The notes below the pieces were generated by a model that worked only from the letters and a program-made list of their open reading frames with translations, was not told the DNA's origin and did no database searches. A stretch of 7,321 nucleotides of DNA. Origin: Chloroflexota bacterium. GTDB taxonomy: Bacteria; Chloroflexota; Dehalococcoidia; Dehalococcoidales; UBA2162. The translations under genes were made by a program, and so were the position numbers. Positions 1-5,986 of the stretch are shown piece after piece. Location: the NCBI GenBank assembly GCA_016193545.1, contig JACPSA010000040.1:1-7321 (forward strand), in the 5' to 3' direction. Positions within the stretch are counted from its first letter, which is position 1. Each line of letters begins with the position of its first letter.

Positions 1-25
1 CTTGAGGTGATTTTGGCTTGAGCAT
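1..25 (-). CDS. Start of an unidentified protein gene, cut by the left edge
   Basis: On the minus strand an ATG at 25-23 opens a frame reading MLKPKSPQ before the window ends. It is supported by a perfect AGGAGG (minus strand, positions 31-36) five bases before the ATG, the strongest ribosome-binding site in the window. Eight residues are too few to name a product. It lies downstream of the histidine kinase on the same strand but 258 bases away, with a possible terminator between, so it may be a separate transcription unit. The main doubt is that a good Shine-Dalgarno plus ATG can occur by chance. Confidence 0.5.
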
Positions 26-30
26 GAGCG

Positions 31-36
31 CCTCCT
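31..36 (-). promoter_or_regulatory. Consensus Shine-Dalgarno for the edge gene
   Basis: CCTCCT on the plus strand reads AGGAGG on the minus strand, five bases before the ATG at 25-23. It is the only reason to call a gene at the left edge. Confidence 0.55.
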
Positions 37-111
37 ACAGATTTGTTATCCGTATTTTATCATGCCCTTAGCCTCATATCACCTCTACAGGCCCCTGAAT
101 CCCAGTTCCTG

Positions 112-159
112 AAAAAAAGGAGGACTTTTTCGGCACTCTCAAATTATGACGCCGAAGTC
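112..159 (-). terminator. Possible rho-independent terminator of the kinase/regulator operon
   Basis: Read on the minus strand, GAC-TTCGGC (159-151) can pair with GCCGAA-(AAA)-GTC (134-123), across a 16-base loop and a three-base bulge. It is followed four bases later by seven T residues (118-112). It lies between the end of the histidine kinase and the next minus-strand start, where a terminator is expected. The bulge and long loop make it imperfect, and an alternative short AAAAAG/CTTTTT pairing competes. No folding energy was computed. Confidence 0.4.
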
Positions 160-283
160 ACATTCACTTGAATCGTTTACAGCAGGCAGGAAAGCTATTA
201 CCCTGATATGGTTTGGGCTAACTTGTCGTCAAGTTCGGTTTTCTCTCTCTATTTGGTGGTCACCAGGCATTTGCCGCGCTTTT

Positions 284-1765
284 TCAAATAGGAACAGAGA
301 CGATAACGCGGGTACCGTTGCCCGGACTTGACCGGATTTCAAGCTTACCATTAAGCAATTTGGCGCGCTCCTGCATACTGATGAGCCCCAGATGCCCACT
401 AGCTGTAAAATCGCCTGGAAAAGGGGGTACGACGAATCCCATTCCGTTATCATGCAGATCCAAGCTAACTTCATGCTCAGTAAATGCCATAGCTAACTCT
501 ATATGAGTTGCCTTAGCATGGCGTTCTACATTCCTTAACGCCTCCTGAGCAATACGAAACATGCCCAGCTCGGTATCTGATGGCAACTGCCGGCGGTTAC
601 CAATCACTTTCATCTGACCCTTTAACCCGGCCCGCTGTATCAAATCCGATAATAATCTGCGAACAGCAGTCACCAGCCCCAGGTCCTCCAAAACCGGGGG
701 ACGGAGAGTTCCTGTAAAGTCTCGCAGTTCCTTAATAACCTCCTCGCTGATTCCTCTGGCATCCCGCAACAAGTCGACAAACGCAGAAGGTAAAGAGTCG
801 CTGCTGTTCTCCAGATTACCCAGTTGGCGATAAAGCAAAACCAATTGCTGAACTGTCCCGTCATGCAATTCTCTGGCAATACGCTGCCGTTCCTGTTCCT
901 GAACACGTAGCACATGCGCAGCATACGCCCGTAGTCCAGCTTGTTGGTACCGCTCCTCGGTAACATCCCTGAAGACAACCTGGATGACAAAATTACCTTG
1001 ACCACCATCAGCTTCGGTAAGTGTTGGCTCTATGTACAGCTCCGGGCCATCCTTGGGCTTAAGAATTAGAGAGTCCGGTTGCCGACTATTCCGAGAGGAG
1101 TCGAGCAGCTTCTGTGCATCTGCCGTCCCGATTAAGTCAGCCACAGCCATGCTTTTCAGGGTTGCCGGTATCCGGTTAAAGAGGATGCCAGCCGTCGGGT
1201 TAGCGTCTAGGATAGTACCATTGCCATCAAGAACCAGAATAGCTATGGGACTGGACTCAAATAGTCCCCGGTATTTTGTCTCAGAAGCTCTAAGTAAAGC
1301 TCTAGTAGCTTCGGCATGCTGCTGTGCACTCCTCACCCGATTAACCTGCTGCCCAACGAAGTAAGCGGCGATATTGACCACAAACAACTGAGATATACAG
1401 CCCAACGTCTCCCAGCTCTCGTGGAAGAGGAACCAGTTGGGGATGGTAATCACCGTGGCGGTTAGCGAGGTGATAAGAGCGCCTCTCAATCCAAAGGTCA
1501 GCGCAGCAAAGACTACCGGAACAAGAAAGAAAGCAGAAGGCACAAAGTAAAGAATCCCAAAAGCAGGAAGATGTACCGCAGTTTCCAGGATGGTGTGCGC
1601 TGCGGAAATGAAGAGCATCATAATAACAATTACCCAGAAGCGCCCCTGCCGTAACATGGCTCTATATCCGCCTAAGTGGTGCTTGAGTCGTGTGAACCGC
1701 CCCCGTAGGAATGGGAAAACCGGCAGATAGGGTACCTCGCTCACATCTAGCCGCACTTTACTCAT
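284..1765 (-). CDS. Membrane PAS sensor histidine kinase, NarX/LiaS-like (HisKA_3 type)
   Basis: This 493-residue sensor kinase should autophosphorylate a histidine and pass the phosphate to the response regulator encoded just upstream. After about 42 cytoplasmic residues come four hydrophobic segments (about 43-63, 69-90, 94-114, 119-139) with very short loops, similar in style to DUF4118/KdpD-like four-helix regions. Sensing is therefore probably within the membrane or cytoplasmic. A PAS domain follows (about 160-272, starting KYRGLFESSPIAILVLD). The dimerisation helix carries ELHDGTVQQL, with His301 the phospho-acceptor. The HATPase domain shows the N box (E408, N412, H416), DNGMGF (439-444) and GHLGL (457-461), so it looks active. 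Its ATG overlaps the regulator's TGA as ATGA, which implies translational coupling. The ligand is unknown; the kinase type suits redox or electron-acceptor sensing, but that is inference. Confidence 0.93.
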   Translation of the reverse strand: MSKVRLDVSEVPYLPVFPFLRGRFTRLKHHLGGYRAMLRQGRFWVIVIMMLFISAAHTILETAVHLPAFGILYFVPSAFFLVPVVFAALTFGLRGALITSLTATVITIPNWFLFHESWETLGCISQLFVVNIAAYFVGQQVNRVRSAQQHAEATRALLRASETKYRGLFESSPIAILVLDGNGTILDANPTAGILFNRIPATLKSMAVADLIGTADAQKLLDSSRNSRQPDSLILKPKDGPELYIEPTLTEADGGQGNFVIQVVFRDVTEERYQQAGLRAYAAHVLRVQEQERQRIARELHDGTVQQLVLLYRQLGNLENSSDSLPSAFVDLLRDARGISEEVIKELRDFTGTLRPPVLEDLGLVTAVRRLLSDLIQRAGLKGQMKVIGNRRQLPSDTELGMFRIAQEALRNVERHAKATHIELAMAFTEHEVSLDLHDNGMGFVVPPFPGDFTASGHLGLISMQERAKLLNGKLEIRSSPGNGTRVIVSVPI

Positions 1766-2430
1766 GGCTGTTTCTCTTCTTCCAGGCTAACTACATGCTG
1801 AGAAATTGCCTGGAGAATAGCCTGTGTGCGAGAGGAAACGTGGAGCTTATCGTATATGCTACTCAGATGCCTTTCCACCGTACGAACGCTGATATACAAC
1901 TTACCAGCAATATCCTTATTTCGGAGACCTTTAGCAGCATGCTCCAGCACTTCACGTTCACGAAAGCTGAGTTGCGTAGAGAAATCGTCTCCGTCCACAA
2001 TCCGGTGTTGTGCCCAGAGATGAGCCACTTTAACCGCAATAGCTCGGTCAAGAACCGGCTCGCCACGAAGGATTTGGCGAATTGCTCCCACCAGCTCATC
2101 GGCCTGCGTAGTCTTGAGGAGATAACCCCAGGCGCCAATTTCCATTAAAGCTATAATGTAATCATCATCATCATAGGCCGTTAGAATTAGTGCCTTGGTA
2201 TTGGGAGAGGATTCTTTCATTCGGCGAACGAGGGCAATCCCATTAAGTTTCGGCATGCGAATGTCCAGGATGGCTATGTCAGGTTTAAGACGGGTAATCA
2301 AGTCCAGCGCCTGCTGACCATCATCAGCCTCACCAACAACGGACAAGTCTGGGTACTGCTCTAGGATGCGGCGTGTGCCCACGCGCATCAGTGAGTGGTC
2401 TTCCGCCAAAACTATCCTGACCGACTCCAC
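1762..2430 (-). CDS. NarL/FixJ-family response regulator
   Basis: This 222-residue DNA-binding response regulator is the likely partner of the adjacent kinase. The receiver (about 4-120) has the full active site: acidic pair E10/D11, phospho-acceptor D56 (DIAILDIRMP), T84 and K106 in YLLK. A LuxR/GerE helix-turn-helix occupies about 152-212 (LSFREREVLEHAAKGLRNKD, then SVRTVERHLSSIYDKL). The start is GTG at 2430-2428; GGAGAG sits six bases before it at 2437-2442, and the receiver fold begins at residue 4, so no upstream start is needed. It is the first gene of a two-gene leftward operon. The divergent region in front holds NarL-type heptamers, so autoregulation and control of the rightward genes are plausible but inferred. 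Confidence 0.95.
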   Translation of the reverse strand: MESVRIVLAEDHSLMRVGTRRILEQYPDLSVVGEADDGQQALDLITRLKPDIAILDIRMPKLNGIALVRRMKESSPNTKALILTAYDDDDYIIALMEIGAWGYLLKTTQADELVGAIRQILRGEPVLDRAIAVKVAHLWAQHRIVDGDDFSTQLSFREREVLEHAAKGLRNKDIAGKLYISVRTVERHLSSIYDKLHVSSRTQAILQAISQHVVSLEEEKQP

Positions 2431-2497
2431 GTTAAGCTCTCCGTCTTTTTTGTCCCCTTTGTTAGGGCTAAAGGTTCTGACAAAATGGATGGGACTG

Positions 2498-2512
2498 CTT
2501 AGTAGAACTAAG
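2498..2512. repeat. Perfect 6-3-6 dyad, possible operator
   Basis: CTTAGT-AGA-ACTAAG is a perfect inverted repeat in the divergent control region, 68 bases upstream of the regulator's start codon. On the minus strand it also reads as two near-matches to the NarL heptamer (TACTTAG, 6 of 7; TACTAAG, 5 of 7). It could be a protein-binding site or a chance palindrome. Confidence 0.3.
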
Positions 2513-2522
2513 TAATTTTACG

Positions 2523-2538
2523 CACTCAATAATGGGTA
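2523..2538. promoter_or_regulatory. Candidate NarL-type 7-2-7 binding site
   Basis: CACTCAA-TA-ATGGGTA fits the NarL/NarP arrangement TACYYMT-N2-AKRRGTA. The right half is a perfect match and the left half matches 5 of 7. The site lies downstream of the predicted leftward start point, where binding would repress, and far upstream of the rightward promoter. The consensus comes from enterobacterial NarL, and its use by this regulator is assumed. Confidence 0.4.
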
Positions 2539-2564
2539 TATCACTCCATTAAAGATGGGCGGTC

Positions 2565-2592
2565 TTTCTAATGATTAAATCTGCTATGTCAA
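2565..2592 (-). promoter_or_regulatory. Sigma-70-like promoter for the regulator/kinase operon
   Basis: On the minus strand a perfect TTGACA (2592-2587) is followed, after 16 bases, by TAGAAA (2570-2565, 4 of 6 to TATAAT). Transcription would start near 2558, giving a leader of about 125 bases that contains the 7-2-7 site and the 6-3-6 dyad. The -10 box is mediocre. Confidence 0.4.
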
Positions 2593-2618
2593 ATACACTG
2601 TTAATAATAACAAGTATA

Positions 2619-2649
2619 TTGAAAAAGCACCAGTTTTGCAAGCTAGAAT
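2619..2649 (+). promoter_or_regulatory. Possible promoter for the receiver/CNB gene pair
   Basis: TTGAAA (2619-2624) and TAGAAT (2644-2649) each match 5 of 6 consensus positions, but the 19-base spacer is long. The start would fall near 2656, inside the NarL-type heptamer at 2655-2661. An alternative -10, TATATT at 2615-2620, lacks a convincing -35. Confidence 0.3.
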
Positions 2650-2654
2650 AGAAA

Positions 2655-2661
2655 TACCCAT
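2655..2661 (+). promoter_or_regulatory. Perfect NarL-type heptamer TACCCAT
   Basis: TACCCAT matches TACYYMT exactly. With its flanking A, the octamer ATACCCAT (2654-2661) is the exact reverse complement of ATGGGTAT at 2532-2539. The second half expected two bases downstream is poor (3 of 7), so this would be a single half-site. It overlaps the predicted rightward transcription start. Confidence 0.35.
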
Positions 2662-2694
2662 CATAAGGATAATCTTCACTAGCAATACCACGGT

Positions 2695-2702
2695 GAGGAG
2701 GT
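2695..2702 (+). promoter_or_regulatory. Strong Shine-Dalgarno of the receiver/membrane protein
   Basis: GAGGAGGT lies five bases before the ATG at 2708 and fixes that start; translation is probably efficient. Confidence 0.75.
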
Positions 2703-2707
2703 AAGTT

Positions 2708-3346
2708 ATGAGAGTAGTCCTTGCTTCAGAACGGACCCAGGTACAGAACCTACTGGTAGATGTAGTTGAGGAAGAGCCCGGAGCTGTTGTCGTCGGGCAG
2801 GCAGAAAATGCCACCAAGGTGTTAGCCCTGGTGAAGAACTTAAGACCGGATATCGCCATCATAGACAGCAACTTACCCTATTCGGTTGGAATGGACAGGG
2901 TGGCGCTGTCACGGATGAGTGGTCTGGACATAGCCCAGACTATTTGCCAAACACTGCCAAGTACCCGTGTAATTATAATCAACAATCTGGATACGCAGCT
3001 ATCACCGGAAGCCGGTTTAGGCAGGGACAGCCAAGCCTTCTTCTCTAGAGAGAGAATAGCAGGCAATACTGCCTTCAAACTGCAGGAACTGTATCGTGAG
3101 GTAGCAATATCCGAAACACCGGTATTCGCTAACGTTGAGGTGGAAGCGTGGCCAGCTCGTAAACAGGAGAATAAGCAGGCAACTAACGACGCGATAGTTG
3201 TTGGTACGGTAAGTATAGCGGGCGGGCTCTATCTTATCGGCACTTTATGGCTTGCCCCGTATGGTGCCTTACTGCTGTTGTTCGGGGTAGTGAGACTGGT
3301 CTTCGGCTTACTGAGAAAATTAACAGTCCGATTGTGGCGCAGATAA
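2708..3346 (+). CDS. Degenerate receiver-domain protein with two C-terminal membrane helices
   Basis: This 212-residue protein has an unusual build. Residues 1-115 resemble a response-regulator receiver: MRVVLASERTQVQNLL at the front, then RPDIAIIDSNLP with D53 at the phospho-acceptor place, then a VIIINN strand. The active site is degraded: the acidic pair is S7/E8, the Thr/Ser position is occupied by an asparagine, and the usual lysine segment reads AFFSRER. A loop of about ten extra residues (57-68) follows the D53 strand. Instead of an output domain, a polar linker (about 140-160) leads to two hydrophobic segments (about 162-181 and 184-202) and a basic tail ending RLWRR, so the protein should be held at the membrane with the receiver cytoplasmic. 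It is followed 12 bases later by the CNB-fold gene. Its function is unknown; a phosphorylation-independent docking or sequestering role is a guess. Confidence 0.85.
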   Translation: MRVVLASERTQVQNLLVDVVEEEPGAVVVGQAENATKVLALVKNLRPDIAIIDSNLPYSVGMDRVALSRMSGLDIAQTICQTLPSTRVIIINNLDTQLSPEAGLGRDSQAFFSRERIAGNTAFKLQELYREVAISETPVFANVEVEAWPARKQENKQATNDAIVVGTVSIAGGLYLIGTLWLAPYGALLLLFGVVRLVFGLLRKLTVRLWRR

Positions 3347-3358
3347 AGGTAAACCGCG

Positions 3359-3838
3359 ATGAACACTAAGCAGGTACTTAAAGAATGCTCGGTTTTTTCG
3401 GCGCTAAGTGATAGCGAACTGGATAGGATAGCCAGCTTGGCTGTAGAGAAGCAATATGAAGCCGGTACCACTATCTTCGAGGAGGGGGACAGTGCCCAGG
3501 AGTTTTTTGTGCTTCAGGAAGGGAAAGTAGCTCTCCAAATGACCTTCTCAGAACGACAAGGACAATTAGGCAGAAGGATAACCGTTGATGTGGTGAATAA
3601 AAATGAGATAGTTGGCTGGTCAGCCATTGTCGAGCCATATACTTACACTCTTACGGCAGTATGTTTACAAAAGGTAAACGCTCTGTCGATTGACGGTAGT
3701 AAATTCAGACGGCTCCTTCGGGATAATCACCATATTGGCTATGAGGTACTGAAGGAAACTATCAAGGTAGTAGCTTCAAGACTGGACGATACCAGACAGG
3801 TGCTGATAAGCGAGCGTCTGTTGCCAGTGAAGCTTTAA
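3359..3838 (+). CDS. Stand-alone cyclic-nucleotide-binding-fold protein (Crp/Fnr sensor domain, no HTH)
   Basis: This 159-residue protein consists almost only of a Crp/Fnr-type sensor domain. It begins with the usual helix (VLKECSVFSALSDSELDRIA), then the beta roll with YEAGTTIFEEGDSAQEFFVLQEGKV (residues 33-57), then a long C helix (about 127-150). The phosphate-binding cassette reads NEIVGWSAIVEPYTYTLTA (82-100). It has no arginine at the position that contacts the cyclic phosphate in CRP, so cAMP or cGMP binding is doubtful. The chain ends at the C helix, where CRP would continue into its helix-turn-helix, so it cannot bind DNA the usual way. AAAGGT lies eight bases before the ATG. It is probably cotranscribed with the preceding receiver-like gene and may act as a protein-protein or small-ligand sensor. 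Confidence 0.9.
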   Translation: MNTKQVLKECSVFSALSDSELDRIASLAVEKQYEAGTTIFEEGDSAQEFFVLQEGKVALQMTFSERQGQLGRRITVDVVNKNEIVGWSAIVEPYTYTLTAVCLQKVNALSIDGSKFRRLLRDNHHIGYEVLKETIKVVASRLDDTRQVLISERLLPVKL

Positions 3839-3911
3839 TAGTCCCCGCTAGTAACCGATACAAAAGGAATAATCTTACCGTTGCTGGAGTGTGAACCGGC
3901 TTGCCCTGAGT

Positions 3912-3941
3912 TTGTTACGCCAAATAAAGAAATGGTAAAAT
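3912..3941 (+). promoter_or_regulatory. Weak candidate promoter before the redox operon
   Basis: TTGTTA (3912-3917, 4 of 6) and TAAAAT (3936-3941, 5 of 6) are separated by 18 bases in the gap between the CNB-fold gene and the flavoprotein gene. Transcription would start near 3948, leaving a leader of only about 14 bases before the ATG at 3962. Readthrough from the upstream genes is an equally good explanation, since I see no terminator in the gap. Confidence 0.25.
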
Positions 3942-3961
3942 AGAACTGGGTGAAAATAGCT

Positions 3962-5986
3962 ATGGTCAACCAAAGATATCAGGTTGAAATTGTTGATATT
4001 GATTACTACAGAAGGGCGATTAGCTGCCAGAATGCCTGCCCGGCCCACACCGATGCTCAGGGTTATGTGAACGCTATAGCCAGAGGGGATTACGAGCAGG
4101 GATACATCACCGCCAGACAGCCCAATCCTTTTGCTTCTATTTGTGGTCGTGTCTGCGCCTCACCCTGCGAGAGGGCCTGCCGTCGGGGAAAGATTGATGC
4201 TCCGGTTACTATTCGCACCTTGAAGCGGTTTCTATGCGAGCACTATGGTGCGGAAGCAAGGAGTCACCTGCCCACCCTTGGAGAAGCAGACCGGAAAGCC
4301 GGCATCGCTCGTTTGAACGGTAAGCCGCCACACAATGCCCAAACCGTAGAGAGCTTTAACCAGCTCTCGGGAGAGTGGAGAGGAAAAGAAGTGGGTAAGG
4401 GAAGGGCAGAAAGCGCTCCGGTGGCGGTTATCGGCGCTGGCCCGGCGGGACTCACCGCCGCCCATGATTTAGCTATCCTGGGTCATAAAGTGACCGTTTT
4501 TGAAGCTGCGTCCGATGCCGGTGGCATGGCGCTACTGGGAATTCCAGAATACCGACTTCCCCGTGATGTCCTGAAACTGGAGAGCGGGGAAATCCTGGAC
4601 CTGGGCGTAGAGCTTAAGGTGAATACGCGCCTGGGGGTGGACTTCAGCCTGGCCAGCTTGCAGGAGCAGGGGTTTAAAGCTATCCTCATCGCCATTGGTG
4701 CCTATAAAGACAAATGGCTGAATATTGAGGGTGTTGACCTCGATGGTGTCCTGGCCGCCGTGGATTTTCTCACTCATGTAAAACAGGGCCATCGAATTAA
4801 TCTCGGCACCAAGGTAGCATTGGTTGGCGGAGGTGGCGAAGCGGACGGTGCCCGGCGAGGCGCCAGACAGAGAGAAGCCGATGAGGTCGCCGCGGATGTT
4901 ACCTTGATGACTGTTATGGATGCCGCCCGGCAGGCTCTTCGCTCTGGAGTAAGCGAGGTGCATGTGTTTTATAGGGGTACTCTGGAGGAAATGCGAGCCT
5001 CGCAGTCACTGGAAGAATTAGACGGCGCTCTCGAAGAAGGCATCGTCATCCACCCGGAAACCTTGCCCAAGCGTATCTTGGGTAGTCAGGGTAAGGTAAC
5101 TGGCTTTGAGACCATCGCCAGCCGCTCGCAACTGGATGATAAAGGACAACATACTTTCGTACCTGTTCCGGGGTCGGAGTCTATATTCGAGTGCAACTCG
5201 GTGATTCTTGCCATAGGGCAGGAGAGTGACCTTAGCTTTATTCGTCCGAAAGATGGCGTTAACTTCTCAAATCAGGGAGTTATCCTCGCCAATACTGATA
5301 CACTGGCGACTACCGCTGCCGGTGTCTTTGCCGCTGGTGACGCGGTACGTGGCCCGCGGACGGTTATTGATGCCGTCGCTGGTGGTCACCGTGCTGCCAG
5401 AGCTATAGATAACTATCTGAGAAGGGGACAGGTCAAGACGTTGCGCCGGGGGTGGCTGATGCCGGTCGCCGATGAAGATTTGCCCAGCCATGATAGCCTG
5501 GACATACCCCGTATCAACCCGCCCAGGATAGCGCTGGACAGAAGAACCGGGGTTGTCGAAGTGGAGGGGGTTTTTGATGAATCATCGGCCAAGGAACAAG
5601 CCCAGCGCTGTCTCAAGTGTCATATCCAGACTGTCTTCAACGGTGATTTGTGTATCCTGTGTGGGGGGTGTGTGGATGTCTGTCCCCAGAATTGTTACAA
5701 AATGGTGAGACTGGATAAGCTGGATAAGATTGAAGGGGACCAGGAGCTTGAGACAATTATTGAAGCAAGATATGGAATACCTTTAGAAGTTTTTCAAAAA
5801 GGCGGTACGGTTCTTGACCAAGGAACAGCCATGTTAAAAGATGAAACCCGCTGTGTTCGCTGTGGTCTTTGTGCCAAACGTTGTCCTACCGGAGCCATCA
5901 CCATGCAAGCCTTCCAGTTTGAGGAGGAGCTGCTCTACGATGAAGACACTGAGAAAACATTGGAAGAGGCAGGCACTAAGCAATAA
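3962..5986 (+). CDS. GltD-like FAD/NAD(P) oxidoreductase with N- and C-terminal [4Fe-4S] domains
   Basis: This 674-residue cytoplasmic flavoprotein should move electrons between NAD(P)H, FAD and iron-sulfur clusters. The order is: an N-terminal Fer4_20-like helical domain with six cysteines (22, 26, 61, 65, 69, 73); a polar linker (97-153); FAD-binding IGAGPAGLTAA (157-167) with E181 and GG; an NAD(P)-binding Rossmann segment beginning VALVGGG (285-291); the second FAD motif VFAAGDA (455-461); RCLKC (549-553); and two CxxCxxCxxxCP ferredoxin motifs (564-574 and 631-641). ATG 3962 is preferred because GGGTGA lies eight bases upstream; GTG 3950 in the same frame would add four residues and lacks a clear Shine-Dalgarno. 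About 25 residues (292-316) interrupt the pyridine-nucleotide loop. This is not true glutamate synthase, since no large subunit is nearby and its TAA shares a base with the cytochrome b start. The likely partner is the cytochrome b module. Confidence 0.92.
   Translation: MVNQRYQVEIVDIDYYRRAISCQNACPAHTDAQGYVNAIARGDYEQGYITARQPNPFASICGRVCASPCERACRRGKIDAPVTIRTLKRFLCEHYGAEARSHLPTLGEADRKAGIARLNGKPPHNAQTVESFNQLSGEWRGKEVGKGRAESAPVAVIGAGPAGLTAAHDLAILGHKVTVFEAASDAGGMALLGIPEYRLPRDVLKLESGEILDLGVELKVNTRLGVDFSLASLQEQGFKAILIAIGAYKDKWLNIEGVDLDGVLAAVDFLTHVKQGHRINLGTKVALVGGGGEADGARRGARQREADEVAADVTLMTVMDAARQALRSGVSEVHVFYRGTLEEMRASQSLEELDGALEEGIVIHPETLPKRILGSQGKVTGFETIASRSQLDDKGQHTFVPVPGSESIFECNSVILAIGQESDLSFIRPKDGVNFSNQGVILANTDTLATTAAGVFAAGDAVRGPRTVIDAVAGGHRAARAIDNYLRRGQVKTLRRGWLMPVADEDLPSHDSLDIPRINPPRIALDRRTGVVEVEGVFDESSAKEQAQRCLKCHIQTVFNGDLCILCGGCVDVCPQNCYKMVRLDKLDKIEGDQELETIIEARYGIPLEVFQKGGTVLDQGTAMLKDETRCVRCGLCAKRCPTGAITMQAFQFEEELLYDEDTEKTLEEAGTKQ

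Noticed and set aside
60..77. Minus-strand mini-frame MRLRA with a GAGGTGA before it, as a leader peptide of the edge gene
   Set aside because: The spacing of the Shine-Dalgarno-like sequence to the ATG is only about one to two bases, and five codons give no support. There is no attenuator hairpin or repeated regulatory codon.
4..85. Inverted repeat GAGGTGAT (4-11) / ATCACCTC (78-85)
   Set aside because: An eight-base match with a 66-base loop and no extension is weak. One arm lies in the edge gene and the other in its leader; chance is likely.
220..235. Perfect hairpin AACTTG-TCGT-CAAGTT just after the kinase gene, considered as its terminator
   Set aside because: On the minus strand no T-run follows the stem (the next bases are AGCCCAAACC), so it fails the intrinsic-terminator pattern. 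The candidate at 112-159 is better.
146..331. Plus-strand 61-codon open frame near the left end
   Set aside because: It lacks a Shine-Dalgarno, runs into the antisense of the kinase, and its translation shows no protein-like pattern.
1711..2148. Plus-strand open frame of 145 codons across the kinase/regulator junction
   Set aside because: It lies antisense to two clearly conserved protein genes, has no recognisable domain, and is a shadow of their codon use.
2551..2567. AAAGA-N7-TCTTT hairpin in the divergent region, as a terminator
   Set aside because: The stem has only five weak pairs, no gene ends into it, and it overlaps the leftward promoter region.
3359..3838. Calling the CNB-fold protein a Crp/Fnr transcription factor
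   Set aside because: The chain ends after the C helix with no helix-turn-helix, and a stop codon closes it well before the next gene.
3962..5986. Naming the flavoprotein gltD (glutamate synthase small subunit)
   Set aside because: There is no glutamate synthase large subunit nearby. The C-terminal ferredoxin domains and the operon with cytochrome b point to another electron-transfer role.
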